Below, piece after piece: positions 17,591 to 27,149 of a stretch of 64,000 nucleotides of DNA. Position numbers and translations under genes: made by a program. The stretch covers positions 1-64,000 of the forward strand of contig NZ_JACTVI010000006.1 in assembly GCF_014495685.1 (NCBI RefSeq), given 5' to 3'. Source of the DNA: Streptomyces sp. TRM68367 (lineage in GTDB: Bacteria; Actinomycetota; Actinomycetes; Streptomycetales; Streptomycetaceae). Below the pieces are notes generated by a model. That model was not told the origin of the DNA and did no database searches. It saw only the letters and a list, made by a program, of their open reading frames with translations. Numbering within the stretch: the first letter of the stretch is position 1; every line of letters begins with the position of its first letter.

Positions 17591-18619
17591 ATGGTCCCCC
17601 GGGCGCCCCCGTCCGCCGTGCTCACTTCGTGGCCGCCACGACAGGTGCGAGGGCCCGTCCGAACGGATGTCGTCGCGCACCTGGAGGAACCAGCCGAGCG
17701 CGTCGTCCGCGTCCAGGGCCCAGGGGAAGGACGTGGCGTACGGGCCGAGGACGTGCAGCTGCTCCCGCGCGTCCGCCCGGCGCTCAAGCCGCACCAGGAC
17801 GTACGTCAGGAGGTTGCGCAGCTCGGCCGGCCACGGATCGGACTCCGGCAGCCCGGCGGACAGCGCGATGGCCCGGTCGGCCGCCGCGTCCAGCCGCTCG
17901 CGCGGCACCTCGGGGCCGCAGCCGTCGGTCAGGTAGGCGAAGGCCGCCCGCAGGGGCAGCGACTGGGTGAGCGAGCCGGCCGGGGCGTCCTGCGCGGCCA
18001 GGTCGGCGAAGTCGAAGCACTCGCGGTGCGAGCCGTGCCAGAAGGCGGACAGGTAGCGCAGGGCGGCGACATGGCAGCCGAAGTGGTGCGGAGCGCGGCG
18101 CACCGCCGCCTCCCACAGCTCCTCGAAGTACGTGTGCCCGGCCCGCACACCGCGCGCGTGGTCCAGGGCGATCCGCCACGGCACCGGGTCGCGGTCCTCG
18201 GCCCGCGCGGCGGCCGTGATCAGCGGGCTCACCTCGCGCAGCAGCTCGGCGCGGGCCGGTGACCGCCAGGCCCGGTCCACCGCCAGCTGAGTCTCGACCA
18301 GCAGGGCGTCGGGGTGGCGCGGGGCGGCGGCGCGCCAGGTCTGAAGCCACTGGGGGCGGGAGTCCGCGAAGGTGGCCAGCCGCCGCGCGTACCGGTCGCG
18401 GCGCTCCCACTCGGCTCCCGTCCGGGTGGCGGCCAGCAGCTCGGCGGCGGGGCCGTACTCGCCGCGCGCGGCCGCGACCAGCGCCGGGCCCAGCCGGGTG
18501 TCGGGCGCGTCGAGAAGCACCTCGTCGTCGGCGCAGGGCCCGACGGCGGGGTGCGGGGCGGTGCTTGCCATCCGCCCGGGGCGGATGAACGCGGGCAGCA
18601 GGGCCATGGTGCCGACCAT
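17588..18619 (-). CDS. protein of unknown function, helical repeat-like
   Basis: From ATG 18619 the frame gives 343 residues; ATG 18607 or a TTG at 18691 are alternative starts and none has a good ribosome site. The sequence is Ala/Arg/Leu-rich and helical, with paired-helix segments such as WRIALDHARG, YFEELWEAAVRRAP and HRECFDFADLAA, suggesting a TPR-like solenoid. There are no catalytic motifs that I can see. It is upstream of the Lon-domain gene with only 11 nt between, so the two may be co-transcribed as well as separately initiated. Function is unknown. Confidence 0.65.
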   Translation of the reverse strand: MVGTMALLPAFIRPGRMASTAPHPAVGPCADDEVLLDAPDTRLGPALVAAARGEYGPAAELLAATRTGAEWERRDRYARRLATFADSRPQWLQTWRAAAPRHPDALLVETQLAVDRAWRSPARAELLREVSPLITAAARAEDRDPVPWRIALDHARGVRAGHTYFEELWEAAVRRAPHHFGCHVAALRYLSAFWHGSHRECFDFADLAAQDAPAGSLTQSLPLRAAFAYLTDGCGPEVPRERLDAAADRAIALSAGLPESDPWPAELRNLLTYVLVRLERRADAREQLHVLGPYATSFPWALDADDALGWFLQVRDDIRSDGPSHLSWRPRSEHGGRGRPGDH

Positions 18620-18701
18620 TGAAAAGCCGCAGGTCACGACGGCGCCAGCGGCTCCACACAACCCACGGAAAGTTGTACGTCCGATGGTCAAGGGAGCGCA
18701 A

Positions 18702-18722
18702 AAGGTGACCGTTCCTCACCTT
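18702..18722. promoter_or_regulatory. inverted repeat AAGGTGA-N7-TCACCTT
   Basis: A 7-bp inverted repeat lies in the 179-bp region between two minus-strand genes, just upstream of the TTG alternative start at 18691. It could be an operator or a weak terminator for the gene at 18799-20379. Confidence 0.35.
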
Positions 18723-18798
18723 CAAGACCCCGTACGTCCATCGCATGTGCGACTCACGGGTAAGGCCGCAGGCCAGGCCCGGTGCAGCCGCGCCGCCC

Positions 18799-20379
18799 TC
18801 AGCTGCGCCGCAGCAGCCGAGTCGCCCCAGCTGCCACCGTGGTCGCCAGGATCCAGCCCAGGATGATCATGACGGCGGCCAGCCACTGCCAGCCACCGCT
18901 CAGCTGCCAGAAGCCCTGCTGGCCCAGGTCGATGACCGGAAGCAGCAGATCGAGGGCGAACAGCGCGGGGTCCCACGCCGGATGCTCACCGGCCTTCAGC
19001 GGAGGATGCTCGGCATGGGCGAAGGCGAACGAGCCCGCCGCCCACAAAATCGCCATCCACACCGCGGCCCGCCCCGGCCGGTACCCGTAGGCCACCGTCC
19101 AGTCCTGCGCGTACCCCCACAACTTGGCCGCGATCGGCACGCTCTCCCGGCGCCGGCGCTGCTTGGCGAGCAGCACCTCGCGGGCGTCCTCGTCCTCCCC
19201 GCCGGCCCGCAGCACGGCCGCCAGCAGCTCGTACGGCTCCGGGTTGTACTCGGCGGTCGCGGCGGCCACCCACTCCAGCCGCTCGGCCAGCGGGAACGGG
19301 CCGCGCGGCACGAGGTTCTCGTAGGTGAAGCCGCCCATGTGCAGCCGGCCGGGACCCGGCCAGCTGTCCGACCGGTCCATCAGGTTGACGACCTTCGCCC
19401 CCGACAGCACCACCCGGCCGCGCACCGGCGCCTCCCCGAGGAACCGCAGCTCGGGCGTCTGTACCCGGCGCATCGACACCTCCTGGTCGTCGGTGAGGGT
19501 GAACCGGGCCTGCTCCAGGTCGACCGCGTCCCCGAACCGCCCGTCGTCCAGCCGCACCCCGCCCTGGCACTCGAAGCGCTGCACGCGCGTGCCATGCGCC
19601 GGAGTCGTCCCGCTCAGCGCCTGGGCGCCGACGCCCGCCGGGGTCAGATACAGGCTGCGCCCGACGGTCAGCTGCGGGGCGTTCAGGGCGCGCCGCTGCG
19701 TGTACGGGTTGGCCAGCCGGGCGCCGCGCAGGCTCAGCGACACGCCGATGGCGGCGGCGCGCAGGCTCAGCTCGCCGTGCGACTCCAGCATCTCGGCCTG
19801 GAGGTCCTGCCCGACGGTCATGCCGTCCCCGGCGATCGAGCGGCCGCTGCGGTCCCGGTACACGATCGCCTGGTTGAGCAGCAGATCCGTGCCGATCTGC
19901 GCGTCGGTGATCCGGATGCCGCCCCGGAAGCGGCAGCGCGGCAGATGCAGATCGCCCTCGGTGTGCACCCGGGCCGCCTCCAGCCGCGGCACCGAGCAGT
20001 CCACCAGCCGTACGGTCGTGAAGTGGGCCTCCGGCAGCAGGATCTCCCGCTCGAACCGGCAGCCCCGCATCTCGACGTATGGCACGATCGTGCCGCCCGC
20101 GAGGTCCAGGCAGCCGCTGATCTGCACGCCGGTCAGCTTCAGCGAGGACACCCGGCCGGCCAGCGCGGGCGGGCCGTCCAGCAGCAGCCAGCACACGATC
20201 CGGGCCCGCACGGTCCGCTCCTCGCCCCACGGATGCCCGCCGTGCGGATCGTCGGCCACCGGGTCCCCGGCGCTCAGGTCGTACACGCTGCCGATGCGGA
20301 AGGCCTGCCACATGCCGGCCTCCGCGGCGGTCAGGTCTTCCGGCGGATCTCCGGCACGGATGCCGGCCCCCTCGGTCAC
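18799..20379 (-). CDS. beta-helix-like protein with C-terminal membrane segments
   Basis: This is a 526-residue protein. Residues about 60-330 have recurring short strand units (LDLAGGTIVPYVEMRGCRF, LHLPRCRFRGGIRITDAQIG, LSLRAAAIGVSLSLRGARL) as in pentapeptide-like or bactofilin-like right-handed beta helices. A helical region follows, then two or three transmembrane segments near residues 435-520. Streptomyces homologues are often labelled membrane-associated oxidoreductase, but I see no dinucleotide-binding GxGxxG, flavin or metal motif. GTG 20379 has GGGAG 5 nt upstream. It is divergent from hisD across 200 bp. Confidence 0.75.
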   Translation of the reverse strand: MTEGAGIRAGDPPEDLTAAEAGMWQAFRIGSVYDLSAGDPVADDPHGGHPWGEERTVRARIVCWLLLDGPPALAGRVSSLKLTGVQISGCLDLAGGTIVPYVEMRGCRFEREILLPEAHFTTVRLVDCSVPRLEAARVHTEGDLHLPRCRFRGGIRITDAQIGTDLLLNQAIVYRDRSGRSIAGDGMTVGQDLQAEMLESHGELSLRAAAIGVSLSLRGARLANPYTQRRALNAPQLTVGRSLYLTPAGVGAQALSGTTPAHGTRVQRFECQGGVRLDDGRFGDAVDLEQARFTLTDDQEVSMRRVQTPELRFLGEAPVRGRVVLSGAKVVNLMDRSDSWPGPGRLHMGGFTYENLVPRGPFPLAERLEWVAAATAEYNPEPYELLAAVLRAGGEDEDAREVLLAKQRRRRESVPIAAKLWGYAQDWTVAYGYRPGRAAVWMAILWAAGSFAFAHAEHPPLKAGEHPAWDPALFALDLLLPVIDLGQQGFWQLSGGWQWLAAVMIILGWILATTVAAGATRLLRRS

Positions 20380-20566
20380 GGTTCTCCCGTCCCCCTGTTG
20401 CCTCGGTTCCTCATGGGTTCGTACAACTGTTCATGCCCGGTGAGTGACGCTCCGAACACTAGACGTGAAGGCGATCTTCCAAGTTCCCGCGGGCCCGGAT
20501 CGGCCGAGAGCACAGGGGCTCGTATCAGCCATTGGAATGCGCGGACGGCGTCCGACGAGGGTCTGC

Positions 20567-20572
20567 GAGAAT
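20567..20572 (+). promoter_or_regulatory. -10-like hexamer of the his operon
   Basis: GAGAAT ends 7 nt before the GTG at 20580. This supports GTG 20580 as a leaderless hisD start over the TTG at 20598. Confidence 0.45.
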
Positions 20573-20579
20573 TGAGCCC

Positions 20580-21920
20580 GTGCTGCAATATTCCTTCTTG
20601 GCCCGAATCGATCTGCGCGGCGACGCCCTCCCGGAGGGCCCCGCCCTGCGCGACCTGCTGCCCCGAGCCGACTTCGACGTCTCGGCCGCCCTGGAGAAGG
20701 TGCGTCCGATCTGCGAGGCCGTGCATCATCGGGGCGACGCGGCGCTGATCGACTTCGCCGAGAAGTTCGACGGCGTCACGCTCGACCAGGTACGGGTTCC
20801 GGCCGCCGCGCTCACGCGCGCGCTGGAGGAGCTCGACCCGGCGGTACGCGCGGCCCTGGAGGAGTCCATCCGCCGCGCCCGCCTCGTCCACCGTGAGCAG
20901 CGCCGTACGACGCACACCACGCAGGTCGTGCCCGGCGGCTCGGTCACCGAGAAGTGGGTGCCGGTCGAGCGGGTCGGGCTCTACGCGCCGGGCGGCCGGT
21001 CGGTGTACCCGTCCTCCGTGATCATGAACGCCGTACCGGCGCAGGAGGCCGGCGTCGAGTCGATCGCCCTCGCCTCCCCGGCACAGGCCGACTTCGGCGG
21101 GCTGCCGCACCCGACGATCCTCGCCGCGTGCGCACTGCTCGGCGTCGACGAGGTGTACGCGGCGGGCGGTGCCACGGCCGTCGCGATGTTCGCGTACGGC
21201 ACCGAGACCTGCCCGCCCGCCAACATGGTCACCGGCCCCGGCAACATCTGGGTCGCCGCCGCCAAGCGCTACTTCACCGGCAGGATCGGCATCGACGCCG
21301 AGGCCGGCCCGACCGAGATCGCGATCCTGGCCGACGGGACCGCCGACCCGGTGCACGTCGCCTCGGACCTGATCAGCCAGGCCGAGCACGACCCGCTGGC
21401 GGCCGCCGTCCTCGTCACCGACTCCGTCGCGCTGGCGGACGCGGTGGAGAAGGAGCTCGAGCACCAGGTCGCCGCCACGAAGCACGTCGAGGACCGGATC
21501 CGCCCGGCGCTGGCCGGCCGGCAGTCCGCGATCGTCCTCGTCGACGGTGTCGACGAGGGCCTCAGGGTCGTCGACGCGTACGGCGCCGAGCACCTGGAGA
21601 TCCAGACCGCGCAGGCTTCACAGGTGGCCGACCGTGTGAAGAACGCCGGCGCCGTCTTCATCGGCCCCTGGGCGCCCGTGTCGCTGGGCGACTACGCGGC
21701 CGGCTCCAACCACGTCCTGCCCACCGGCGGCTGTGCCTGCCACTCGTCGGGCCTGTCCGTCCAGTCGTTCCTGCGGGGCATCCACATCGTCGACTACACG
21801 CGGGACGCGCTGGCGGAGGTCGCACACCACGTGGTGACGCTGGCCGAGGCGGAGGACCTGCCCGCGCACGGCGCGGCGATCAAGGCGAGGTTCGACTGGA
21901 AGGTGCCCGAGAGCAAGTGA
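20580..21920 (+). CDS. hisD: histidinol dehydrogenase
   Basis: This 446-residue enzyme performs the last two steps of histidine synthesis, oxidising L-histidinol to L-histidine with two NAD+. It has the zinc and active-site landmarks of the family: [49 protein letters not shown] with the catalytic His, and the C-terminal [12 protein letters not shown] 20580 is chosen because of the -10-like GAGAAT upstream; TTG 20598 would give a start closer to the length of most homologues. It is the first gene of the operon and overlaps hisC by 4 bp. Confidence 0.97.
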   Translation: MLQYSFLARIDLRGDALPEGPALRDLLPRADFDVSAALEKVRPICEAVHHRGDAALIDFAEKFDGVTLDQVRVPAAALTRALEELDPAVRAALEESIRRARLVHREQRRTTHTTQVVPGGSVTEKWVPVERVGLYAPGGRSVYPSSVIMNAVPAQEAGVESIALASPAQADFGGLPHPTILAACALLGVDEVYAAGGATAVAMFAYGTETCPPANMVTGPGNIWVAAAKRYFTGRIGIDAEAGPTEIAILADGTADPVHVASDLISQAEHDPLAAAVLVTDSVALADAVEKELEHQVAATKHVEDRIRPALAGRQSAIVLVDGVDEGLRVVDAYGAEHLEIQTAQASQVADRVKNAGAVFIGPWAPVSLGDYAAGSNHVLPTGGCACHSSGLSVQSFLRGIHIVDYTRDALAEVAHHVVTLAEAEDLPAHGAAIKARFDWKVPESK

Positions 21921-23071
21921 CCGGCAACCCGTCTGTGTCCCCATGGGACGAGCTCCCCGTCCGGGACGAGCTGCGCGGCAAGTCCCCCTACGGCGCGCCC
22001 CAACTCGACGTGCCCGTACGGCTGAACACCAACGAGAACCCCTACCCGCTGCCCGAGCCGCTGGTCGAGCGGATCGCCGAGCGGGTCCGCGAGGCGGCCC
22101 GGAACCTCAACCGCTACCCGGACCGGGACGCGGTCGAGCTGCGCACCCAGCTGGCCAAGTACCTCACCGACACGTCCGGCTACGAGGTCGGCCCGGCCAA
22201 CGTCTGGGCCGCCAACGGCTCCAACGAGGTCATCCAGCAGCTGCTGCAGACCTTCGGCGGACCGGGCCGTGCGGCGATCGGCTTCGAGCCGTCGTACTCG
22301 ATGCACGGCCTCATCGCGCGCGGGACCGGCACCGGCTGGATCTCCGGCCCGCGCGGCGACGACTTCACGATCGACCTCGCCGCGGCCCAGAAGGCCATCG
22401 CCGAGCACCGGCCGGACGTCGTCTTCATCACCACCCCCAACAACCCCACGGGCACAGCGGTCCCGCCCGAGACGGTCCTCGCGCTGTACGAGGCCGCGCA
22501 GGCGGCGAAGCCGTCGATGGTGGTCGTGGACGAGGCGTACATCGAGTTCAGTCACGGCGACTCGCTGCTGCCGCTGCTCGAGGGCCGGCCGCACCTCGTC
22601 GTCTCCCGCACGATGTCGAAGGCGTTCGGCGCGGCGGGCCTGCGCCTCGGCTACCTCGCCGCGCACCCGGCGGTCGTCGACGCCGTCCAGCTCGTCCGGC
22701 TGCCGTACCACCTGTCGGCCGTCACGCAGGCGACCGCCCTGGCCGCGCTGGAACACACGGGCGTCCTCCTGAAGTACGTCGAGCAGCTGAAGGCCGAACG
22801 GGACCGGCTGGTCACCGAGCTGCGGGCGATCGGCTACGAGGTGACCGCCTCGGACGCCAACTTCGTGCAGTTCGGGCGGTTCCCCGACGCGCACGAGGCC
22901 TGGCGGAAGATCCTGGACCGGGGCGTCCTGGTCCGGGACAACGGCGTACCGGGGTGGCTGCGGGTCACCGCCGGGACCCCCGAAGAGAACGACGCGTTTC
23001 TCGACGCGGTACGTGAGATGCAGTGTCTTGTGGGGGACACCCCCACACCCCCGAAGGAGCAGAGTTCATGA
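21917..23071 (+). CDS. hisC: histidinol-phosphate aminotransferase
   Basis: This is a 384-residue PLP enzyme of fold type I, converting imidazole acetol phosphate and glutamate to L-histidinol phosphate. The PLP lysine lies in [17 protein letters not shown]. The NPTG turn (TTPNNPTGT) and the N-terminal [15 protein letters not shown] substrate loop are intact. GTG 21917 overlaps the hisD stop as GTGA, indicating translational coupling; its own stop overlaps the hisB ATG. Confidence 0.97.
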   Translation: MTGNPSVSPWDELPVRDELRGKSPYGAPQLDVPVRLNTNENPYPLPEPLVERIAERVREAARNLNRYPDRDAVELRTQLAKYLTDTSGYEVGPANVWAANGSNEVIQQLLQTFGGPGRAAIGFEPSYSMHGLIARGTGTGWISGPRGDDFTIDLAAAQKAIAEHRPDVVFITTPNNPTGTAVPPETVLALYEAAQAAKPSMVVVDEAYIEFSHGDSLLPLLEGRPHLVVSRTMSKAFGAAGLRLGYLAAHPAVVDAVQLVRLPYHLSAVTQATALAALEHTGVLLKYVEQLKAERDRLVTELRAIGYEVTASDANFVQFGRFPDAHEAWRKILDRGVLVRDNGVPGWLRVTAGTPEENDAFLDAVREMQCLVGDTPTPPKEQSS

Positions 23072-23661
23072 GCCGCGTAGGACGCGTGGAACGAGTCACG
23101 AAGGAGACCTCGGTCCTCGTCGAGATCGATCTCGACGGGTCGGGCAAGGTCGATGTGTCGACCGGCGTCGGCTTCTACGACCACATGCTCGACCAGCTCG
23201 GCCGGCACGGTCTGTTCGACCTCACCGTGAAGACCGAGGGCGACCTGCACATCGACTCCCACCACACCATCGAGGACACCGCCCTCGCGCTCGGCGCCGC
23301 CTTCAAGCAGGCCCTCGGCGACAAGGTGGGGATCTACCGCTTCGGCAACTGCACGGTCCCGCTGGACGAGTCCCTCGCCCAGGTCACCGTCGACCTGTCC
23401 GGCCGCCCGTACCTCGTGCACACCGAGCCCGAGAAGATGGCGCCGATGATCGGCGAGTACGACACGACGATGACCCGGCACATCCTGGAGTCCTTCGTCG
23501 CCCAGGCCCAGATCGCGCTGCACGTGCACGTACCCTACGGGCGCAACGCGCACCACATCGTGGAGTGCCAGTTCAAGGCGCTCGCCCGGGCGCTGCGCTA
23601 CGCCTCCGAGCGCGACCCGCGCGCGGCGGGCATCCTTCCCTCGACGAAGGGCGCGCTGTAA
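23068..23661 (+). CDS. hisB: imidazoleglycerol-phosphate dehydratase
   Basis: This 197-residue enzyme is monofunctional, without the HisN phosphatase domain of the enterobacterial fusion. The duplicated metal-binding half-motifs [14 protein letters not shown] and [18 protein letters not shown] supply the Mn ligands. ATG 23068 has AAGGAG upstream and overlaps the hisC stop as ATGA. It dehydrates imidazole glycerol phosphate to the acetol phosphate used by HisC. Confidence 0.98.
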   Translation: MSRVGRVERVTKETSVLVEIDLDGSGKVDVSTGVGFYDHMLDQLGRHGLFDLTVKTEGDLHIDSHHTIEDTALALGAAFKQALGDKVGIYRFGNCTVPLDESLAQVTVDLSGRPYLVHTEPEKMAPMIGEYDTTMTRHILESFVAQAQIALHVHVPYGRNAHHIVECQFKALARALRYASERDPRAAGILPSTKGAL

Positions 23662-23665
23662 AGCC

Positions 23666-23830
23666 ATGAACGGGCTGTCCACCATCCTGATCGTCGTCGG
23701 CCTCTTCCTCGTCGGCGGGATCATCTCGTTCGTCAAGCAGCAGATGCCGAAGAGCCTCATCGTGCTGCTCTCGATCGGCGCCGCGATGTGTCTGGTCGCC
23801 GGTGTCCTGAGGCTGGAGGTGTGGAATTGA
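23666..23830 (+). CDS. small two-helix membrane protein within the his operon
   Basis: This is a 54-residue product with two hydrophobic helices (about residues 3-20 and 30-48) separated by a short basic turn (KQQMPKS). The ATG is 4 nt after the hisB stop, and the stop codon overlaps the TTG start of hisH, so it is embedded in and probably coupled to the operon. It has no known enzyme role. I recall a similar ORF at this place in other streptomycetes; conservation would need checking. Confidence 0.75.
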   Translation: MNGLSTILIVVGLFLVGGIISFVKQQMPKSLIVLLSIGAAMCLVAGVLRLEVWN

Positions 23831-24480
23831 GCGCCCCTCAGAAGAAACAGAAGCGGGTCGTCGTCTTCGACTACGGCTTCGGCAACGTGAGGTCCGCCGA
23901 GCGTGCCCTCGCGCGCGCGGGTGCCGACGTCGAGATAACCCGTGACTTCGACAAGGCCATGAACGCCGACGGGCTGCTGGTGCCGGGCGTCGGCGCCTTC
24001 GCCGCCTGCATGAAGGGCCTGACCGAGGCGCGCGGCAACTGGATCATCGACCGCCGGCTGTCCGGCGGGCGCCCGGTGATGGGCATCTGCGTCGGCATGC
24101 AGATCCTGTTCGCACGCGGCATCGAACACGGCGTCGAGACCGCGGGCCTGGGCGAGTGGCCCGGCTCCGTCGAGCCCCTGCAGGCCGACATCGTGCCCCA
24201 CATGGGCTGGAACACCGTGGACGTGGCGCCCGGCTCGCAGCTGTTCGCCGGCCTGGACGCGGACGCGCGCTTCTACTTCGTGCACTCGTACGCCGCCCAG
24301 GACTGGGGTCTCGAGGTGAGCAACCCGGTGATCGAGGCCCCCAAGGTCACCTGGTCCACGCACGGCAAGCCCTTCGTGGCCGCCGTCGAGAACGGCGCCC
24401 TGTGGGCCACGCAGTTCCACCCCGAGAAGTCCGGCGACGCCGGAGCGCAGCTGCTGAACAACTGGATCGGAACCCTCTGA
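23827..24480 (+). CDS. hisH: imidazole glycerol phosphate synthase, glutaminase subunit
   Basis: This is a 217-residue class I glutamine amidotransferase that feeds ammonia to HisF. The nucleophile Cys is in [10 protein letters not shown], with the His-Glu pair in [10 protein letters not shown] near the C-terminus. TTG 23827 is preferred because GGAGG lies 7 nt upstream and the codon overlaps the preceding stop; an in-frame GTG at 23821 is too close to that site. Its stop shares one base with the priA ATG. Confidence 0.96.
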   Translation: MSAPQKKQKRVVVFDYGFGNVRSAERALARAGADVEITRDFDKAMNADGLLVPGVGAFAACMKGLTEARGNWIIDRRLSGGRPVMGICVGMQILFARGIEHGVETAGLGEWPGSVEPLQADIVPHMGWNTVDVAPGSQLFAGLDADARFYFVHSYAAQDWGLEVSNPVIEAPKVTWSTHGKPFVAAVENGALWATQFHPEKSGDAGAQLLNNWIGTL

Positions 24481-25220
24481 TGTCCTCGAATCCCTCTGGG
24501 AAGCTTGAACTCCTCCCCGCCGTGGACGTCCGTGACGGTCAGGCGGTGCGCCTGGTGCACGGCGAGTCCGGTACGGAGACCTCGTACGGCTCTCCCCTGG
24601 AGGCCGCCCTCGCCTGGCAGCGCTCGGGCGCCGAGTGGCTGCACCTGGTCGACCTGGACGCCGCGTTCGGCACCGGGAACAACCGCGAACTGATCGCCGA
24701 GGTCGCGCGGGCGATGGACATCAAGGTGGAGCTGTCCGGCGGCATCCGCGACGACGACACCCTGGCCGCGGCCCTGGCCACCGGCTGCACCCGGGTGAAC
24801 CTCGGCACGGCGGCGCTGGAGGCCCCGGAGTGGGTCGCCAGGGTCATCACCGAGCACGGCGACAAGATCGCCGTCGGTCTCGACGTACGCGGCACGACCC
24901 TCCGGGGCCGCGGCTGGACCCGCGATGGCGGCGACCTCTACGAGACGCTGGAGCGCCTCAACAGGGAGGGCTGCGCGCGGTACGTCGTGACGGACATCGC
25001 CAAGGACGGCACCCTCCAGGGCCCGAACCTGGAGCTGCTGCGCAACGTGTGCGCCGCCACGGACCGCCCGGTCGTGGCCTCCGGCGGCGTGTCCTGCCTG
25101 GACGACCTCCGCGCGATCGCCGAGTTGGTACCCCTCGGTGTCGAGGGCGCCATCGTCGGGAAAGCCCTGTACGCGAAGGCGTTCACCCTGGAAGAGGCCC
25201 TGGAGGCTGTGTCGTCATGA
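24480..25220 (+). CDS. priA: bifunctional HisA/TrpF isomerase PriA
   Basis: This is a 246-residue TIM-barrel phosphosugar isomerase. It has both catalytic aspartates: [19 protein letters not shown] for the first and [19 protein letters not shown] for the second, with GGIRDDDT and [10 protein letters not shown] phosphate loops. In actinobacteria lacking trpF, the enzyme acts in both histidine (ProFAR) and tryptophan (PRA) synthesis. The window holds trpE, trpC, trpB and trpA but no trpF, which fits. Dual activity is inferred from family knowledge. Confidence 0.93.
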   Translation: MSSNPSGKLELLPAVDVRDGQAVRLVHGESGTETSYGSPLEAALAWQRSGAEWLHLVDLDAAFGTGNNRELIAEVARAMDIKVELSGGIRDDDTLAAALATGCTRVNLGTAALEAPEWVARVITEHGDKIAVGLDVRGTTLRGRGWTRDGGDLYETLERLNREGCARYVVTDIAKDGTLQGPNLELLRNVCAATDRPVVASGGVSCLDDLRAIAELVPLGVEGAIVGKALYAKAFTLEEALEAVSS

Positions 25221-25609
25221 CGTCCGATGCCGTGCGGCGCGTGCAGAGCGGAAGTCCCTGGGAAGAGGCCTTCGGTTTCGCACGCGCCGTCGCGGTGGGC
25301 GATCGAGTGCTGGTCGCGGGCACGACGTCCTTCAAGGGCGACGTGCTGTACGGGGAGGGCGACCCGTACGAGCAGGCCAGGACGGCGTTCGCCGGCGCGA
25401 TCGAGGCGCTCGGCGAGTTCGGGCTCGGCGCCGAGTCCGTGATCCGTACGCGGATGTACCTGACCCATGCGCGGGACGTGGACGAGGTGGGCCGGGCCCA
25501 CAAGGACTTCTTCGACGCGGTACGGCCGGTGTCGACCCTGCTGGTCGTCCAGGGCTTCGTCGACCCGCGCATCCTGGTGGAAGTAGAAGTGGAAGCCTTC
25601 AGAGGCTAG
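25217..25609 (+). CDS. Rid family protein
   Basis: This is a 130-residue YjgF/YER057c/UK114-fold protein, overlapping the priA stop as ATGA. Canonical RidA deaminates reactive enamine/imine intermediates from PLP enzymes using an arginine in a P-A-R context. Here the corresponding segment reads [20 protein letters not shown], so that arginine appears replaced. It therefore probably belongs to a Rid subgroup without the classical deaminase residue. Its place between priA and hisF suggests service to histidine synthesis. Confidence 0.85.
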   Translation: MTSDAVRRVQSGSPWEEAFGFARAVAVGDRVLVAGTTSFKGDVLYGEGDPYEQARTAFAGAIEALGEFGLGAESVIRTRMYLTHARDVDEVGRAHKDFFDAVRPVSTLLVVQGFVDPRILVEVEVEAFRG

Positions 25610-25635
25610 AGGCATTCGTAAGGAGCCGTGGATTC

Positions 25636-26406
25636 ATGACCCTGGCGGTCCGAGTCATCCCCTGCCTGGACGTGGACAACGGCCGGGTCGTCAAGGGTGT
25701 CAACTTCCAGAACCTGCGCGACGCGGGCGATCCCGTCGAGATGGCCAAGGTGTACGACGCCGAGGGCGCCGACGAGCTGACGTTCCTGGACATCACCGCG
25801 TCGTCCGGCAACCGCGAGACGACGTACGACGTCGTGCGCCGCACGGCCGAGCAGGTGTTCATCCCGCTGACGGTCGGCGGCGGCGTCCGTACGGCCGAGG
25901 ACGTGGACAAGCTGCTGCGGGCGGGCGCCGACAAGGTGGGCGTGAACACCGCGGCGATCGCCCGGCCGGAGCTGATCCGGGAGATCGCGGAACGGTTCGG
26001 CCGTCAGGTGCTGGTGCTGTCGGTGGACGCGCGGCGCACCCCTTCCCGCAGCGGCTCGTCCGGCTCCTTCGAGGTCACGACCCACGGCGGCCGGCGCGGC
26101 ACCGGCATCGACGCCGTCGAGTGGGCGCACCGGGCCGCCGAACTGGGCGCCGGGGAGATTCTGCTCAACTCGATGGACGCGGACGGCACGAAGGACGGCT
26201 ACGACCTGGAGATGATCACGGCCGTGCGCAAGCACGTGACCATCCCGGTGATCGCCTCGGGCGGCGCCGGCAAGCTCACCGACTTCCCGCCCGCGATCGA
26301 GGCGGGCGCGGACGCGGTGCTCGCGGCGTCGGTGTTCCACTTCGGCGATCTGCGGATCGGTCAGGTGAAGGAGACGCTGCGCGGGGCGGGGCACCCCGTC
26401 AGGTGA
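25636..26406 (+). CDS. hisF: imidazole glycerol phosphate synthase, cyclase subunit
   Basis: This is a 256-residue TIM barrel that closes the imidazole ring with HisH-derived ammonia, giving IGP and AICAR. It has catalytic Asp in [16 protein letters not shown] and in [15 protein letters not shown], and phosphate loops VGGGVRT and ASGGAGK. AAGGAG lies about 11 nt upstream of ATG 25636. It is the last gene of the operon, followed by a hairpin terminator. Confidence 0.98.
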   Translation: MTLAVRVIPCLDVDNGRVVKGVNFQNLRDAGDPVEMAKVYDAEGADELTFLDITASSGNRETTYDVVRRTAEQVFIPLTVGGGVRTAEDVDKLLRAGADKVGVNTAAIARPELIREIAERFGRQVLVLSVDARRTPSRSGSSGSFEVTTHGGRRGTGIDAVEWAHRAAELGAGEILLNSMDADGTKDGYDLEMITAVRKHVTIPVIASGGAGKLTDFPPAIEAGADAVLAASVFHFGDLRIGQVKETLRGAGHPVR

Positions 26407-26415
26407 CGCCGGTCC

Positions 26416-26441
26416 GAGCCCCGGCCGGTCGGCCGGGGCTC
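26416..26441 (+). terminator. rho-independent terminator of the his operon
   Basis: A perfect 11-bp stem (GAGCCCCGGCC / GGCCGGGGCTC) with a GGTC loop is followed by TTTC. Confidence 0.88.
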
Positions 26442-26467
26442 TTTCATCGCCGGACAGGAAAGAGAAG

Positions 26468-26503
26468 TTGCGCAAAATGAGTTGAGCAAAATAACTTGTG
26501 CAA
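26468..26503. promoter_or_regulatory. triple TTGNGCAA operator
   Basis: Three octamers, TTGCGCAA (26468), TTGAGCAA (26482) and TTGTGCAA (26496), are spaced exactly 14 bp apart in a locally AT-rich island. The third overlaps the -35 of the regulator gene. This is a strong candidate for autoregulation by the adjacent ArsR-type protein. Confidence 0.7.
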
Positions 26504-26524
26504 GTTCTCTTTCGTACCTAGGGT
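26496..26524 (+). promoter_or_regulatory. promoter of the ArsR-type regulator
   Basis: TTGTGC (26496-26501) and TAGGGT (26519-26524) are separated by 17 bp. The -10 ends 7 nt before ATG 26532, predicting a leaderless transcript. Confidence 0.75.
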
Positions 26525-26531
26525 GGATCGC

Positions 26532-27131
26532 ATGTCAGGCATGTCAGGCAAGGAGAGAGACCGTCGGATCACCGACCTGGGCACGCTCAAGGCGCTTGCC
26601 CACCCGTTGCGGATGAAGCTGTACCGCGGTCTGCTGATCGCCCACGTCGCCACCGCCTCACAGCTCGCCGAGCAGGTCGACGAGGCCGTCTCACTGGTCA
26701 GCTACCACCTGCGGAAACTGGCCGAGCACGGGCTGATCGAGGAGGCCGAGGCGCAGCGTGCGGACGGCCGGGAGCGCTGGTGGGAGCCTGCCTCGGACGG
26801 CCTGAGCATCCGGGACGAGGACTTCCGGGACGCGCCCGAGAAGGCCGCCGCGCACACGGCGACCAGCCGACTCCTCTTCGAGCAGCAGGCCGACATGTAC
26901 CGGCGCTACCTCGACGAGCGGGCCCACTGGGATCCTGAGTGGAACACTGCGGCCGAGTCCTCCGAGACCGTCATGCGCCTCACGGCCGACGAACTCGCCG
27001 ACCTTTCGGCCGAGTTGCGGGCCCTGGCCCAGAAGTACCAGGAGAAGGGCCGCGCGGCCGATGCGGCTGGTGACACCGAGGGCCGCGAGAACGTCGCGCT
27101 GCACACGAACGCCTTCCCGTTCCGTGCCTGA
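26532..27131 (+). CDS. ArsR-family winged-helix regulator
   Basis: This is a 199-residue transcription factor. The winged helix-turn-helix occupies about residues 12-85 (LKALAHPLRMKLYRGL, then TASQLAEQVDEAVSLVSYHLRKLAEHGLIEE). It is followed by a helical C-terminal half with no cysteine metal site. ATG 26532 fits the leaderless promoter; a second in-frame ATG at 26541 is possible. It is 18 nt upstream of an MFS gene, so it likely represses the pair through the triple operator and responds to a small ligand exported by the MFS protein. Ligand unknown. Confidence 0.88.
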   Translation: MSGMSGKERDRRITDLGTLKALAHPLRMKLYRGLLIAHVATASQLAEQVDEAVSLVSYHLRKLAEHGLIEEAEAQRADGRERWWEPASDGLSIRDEDFRDAPEKAAAHTATSRLLFEQQADMYRRYLDERAHWDPEWNTAAESSETVMRLTADELADLSAELRALAQKYQEKGRAADAAGDTEGRENVALHTNAFPFRA

Positions 27132-27149
27132 GGGGATGAGGGGATACGC

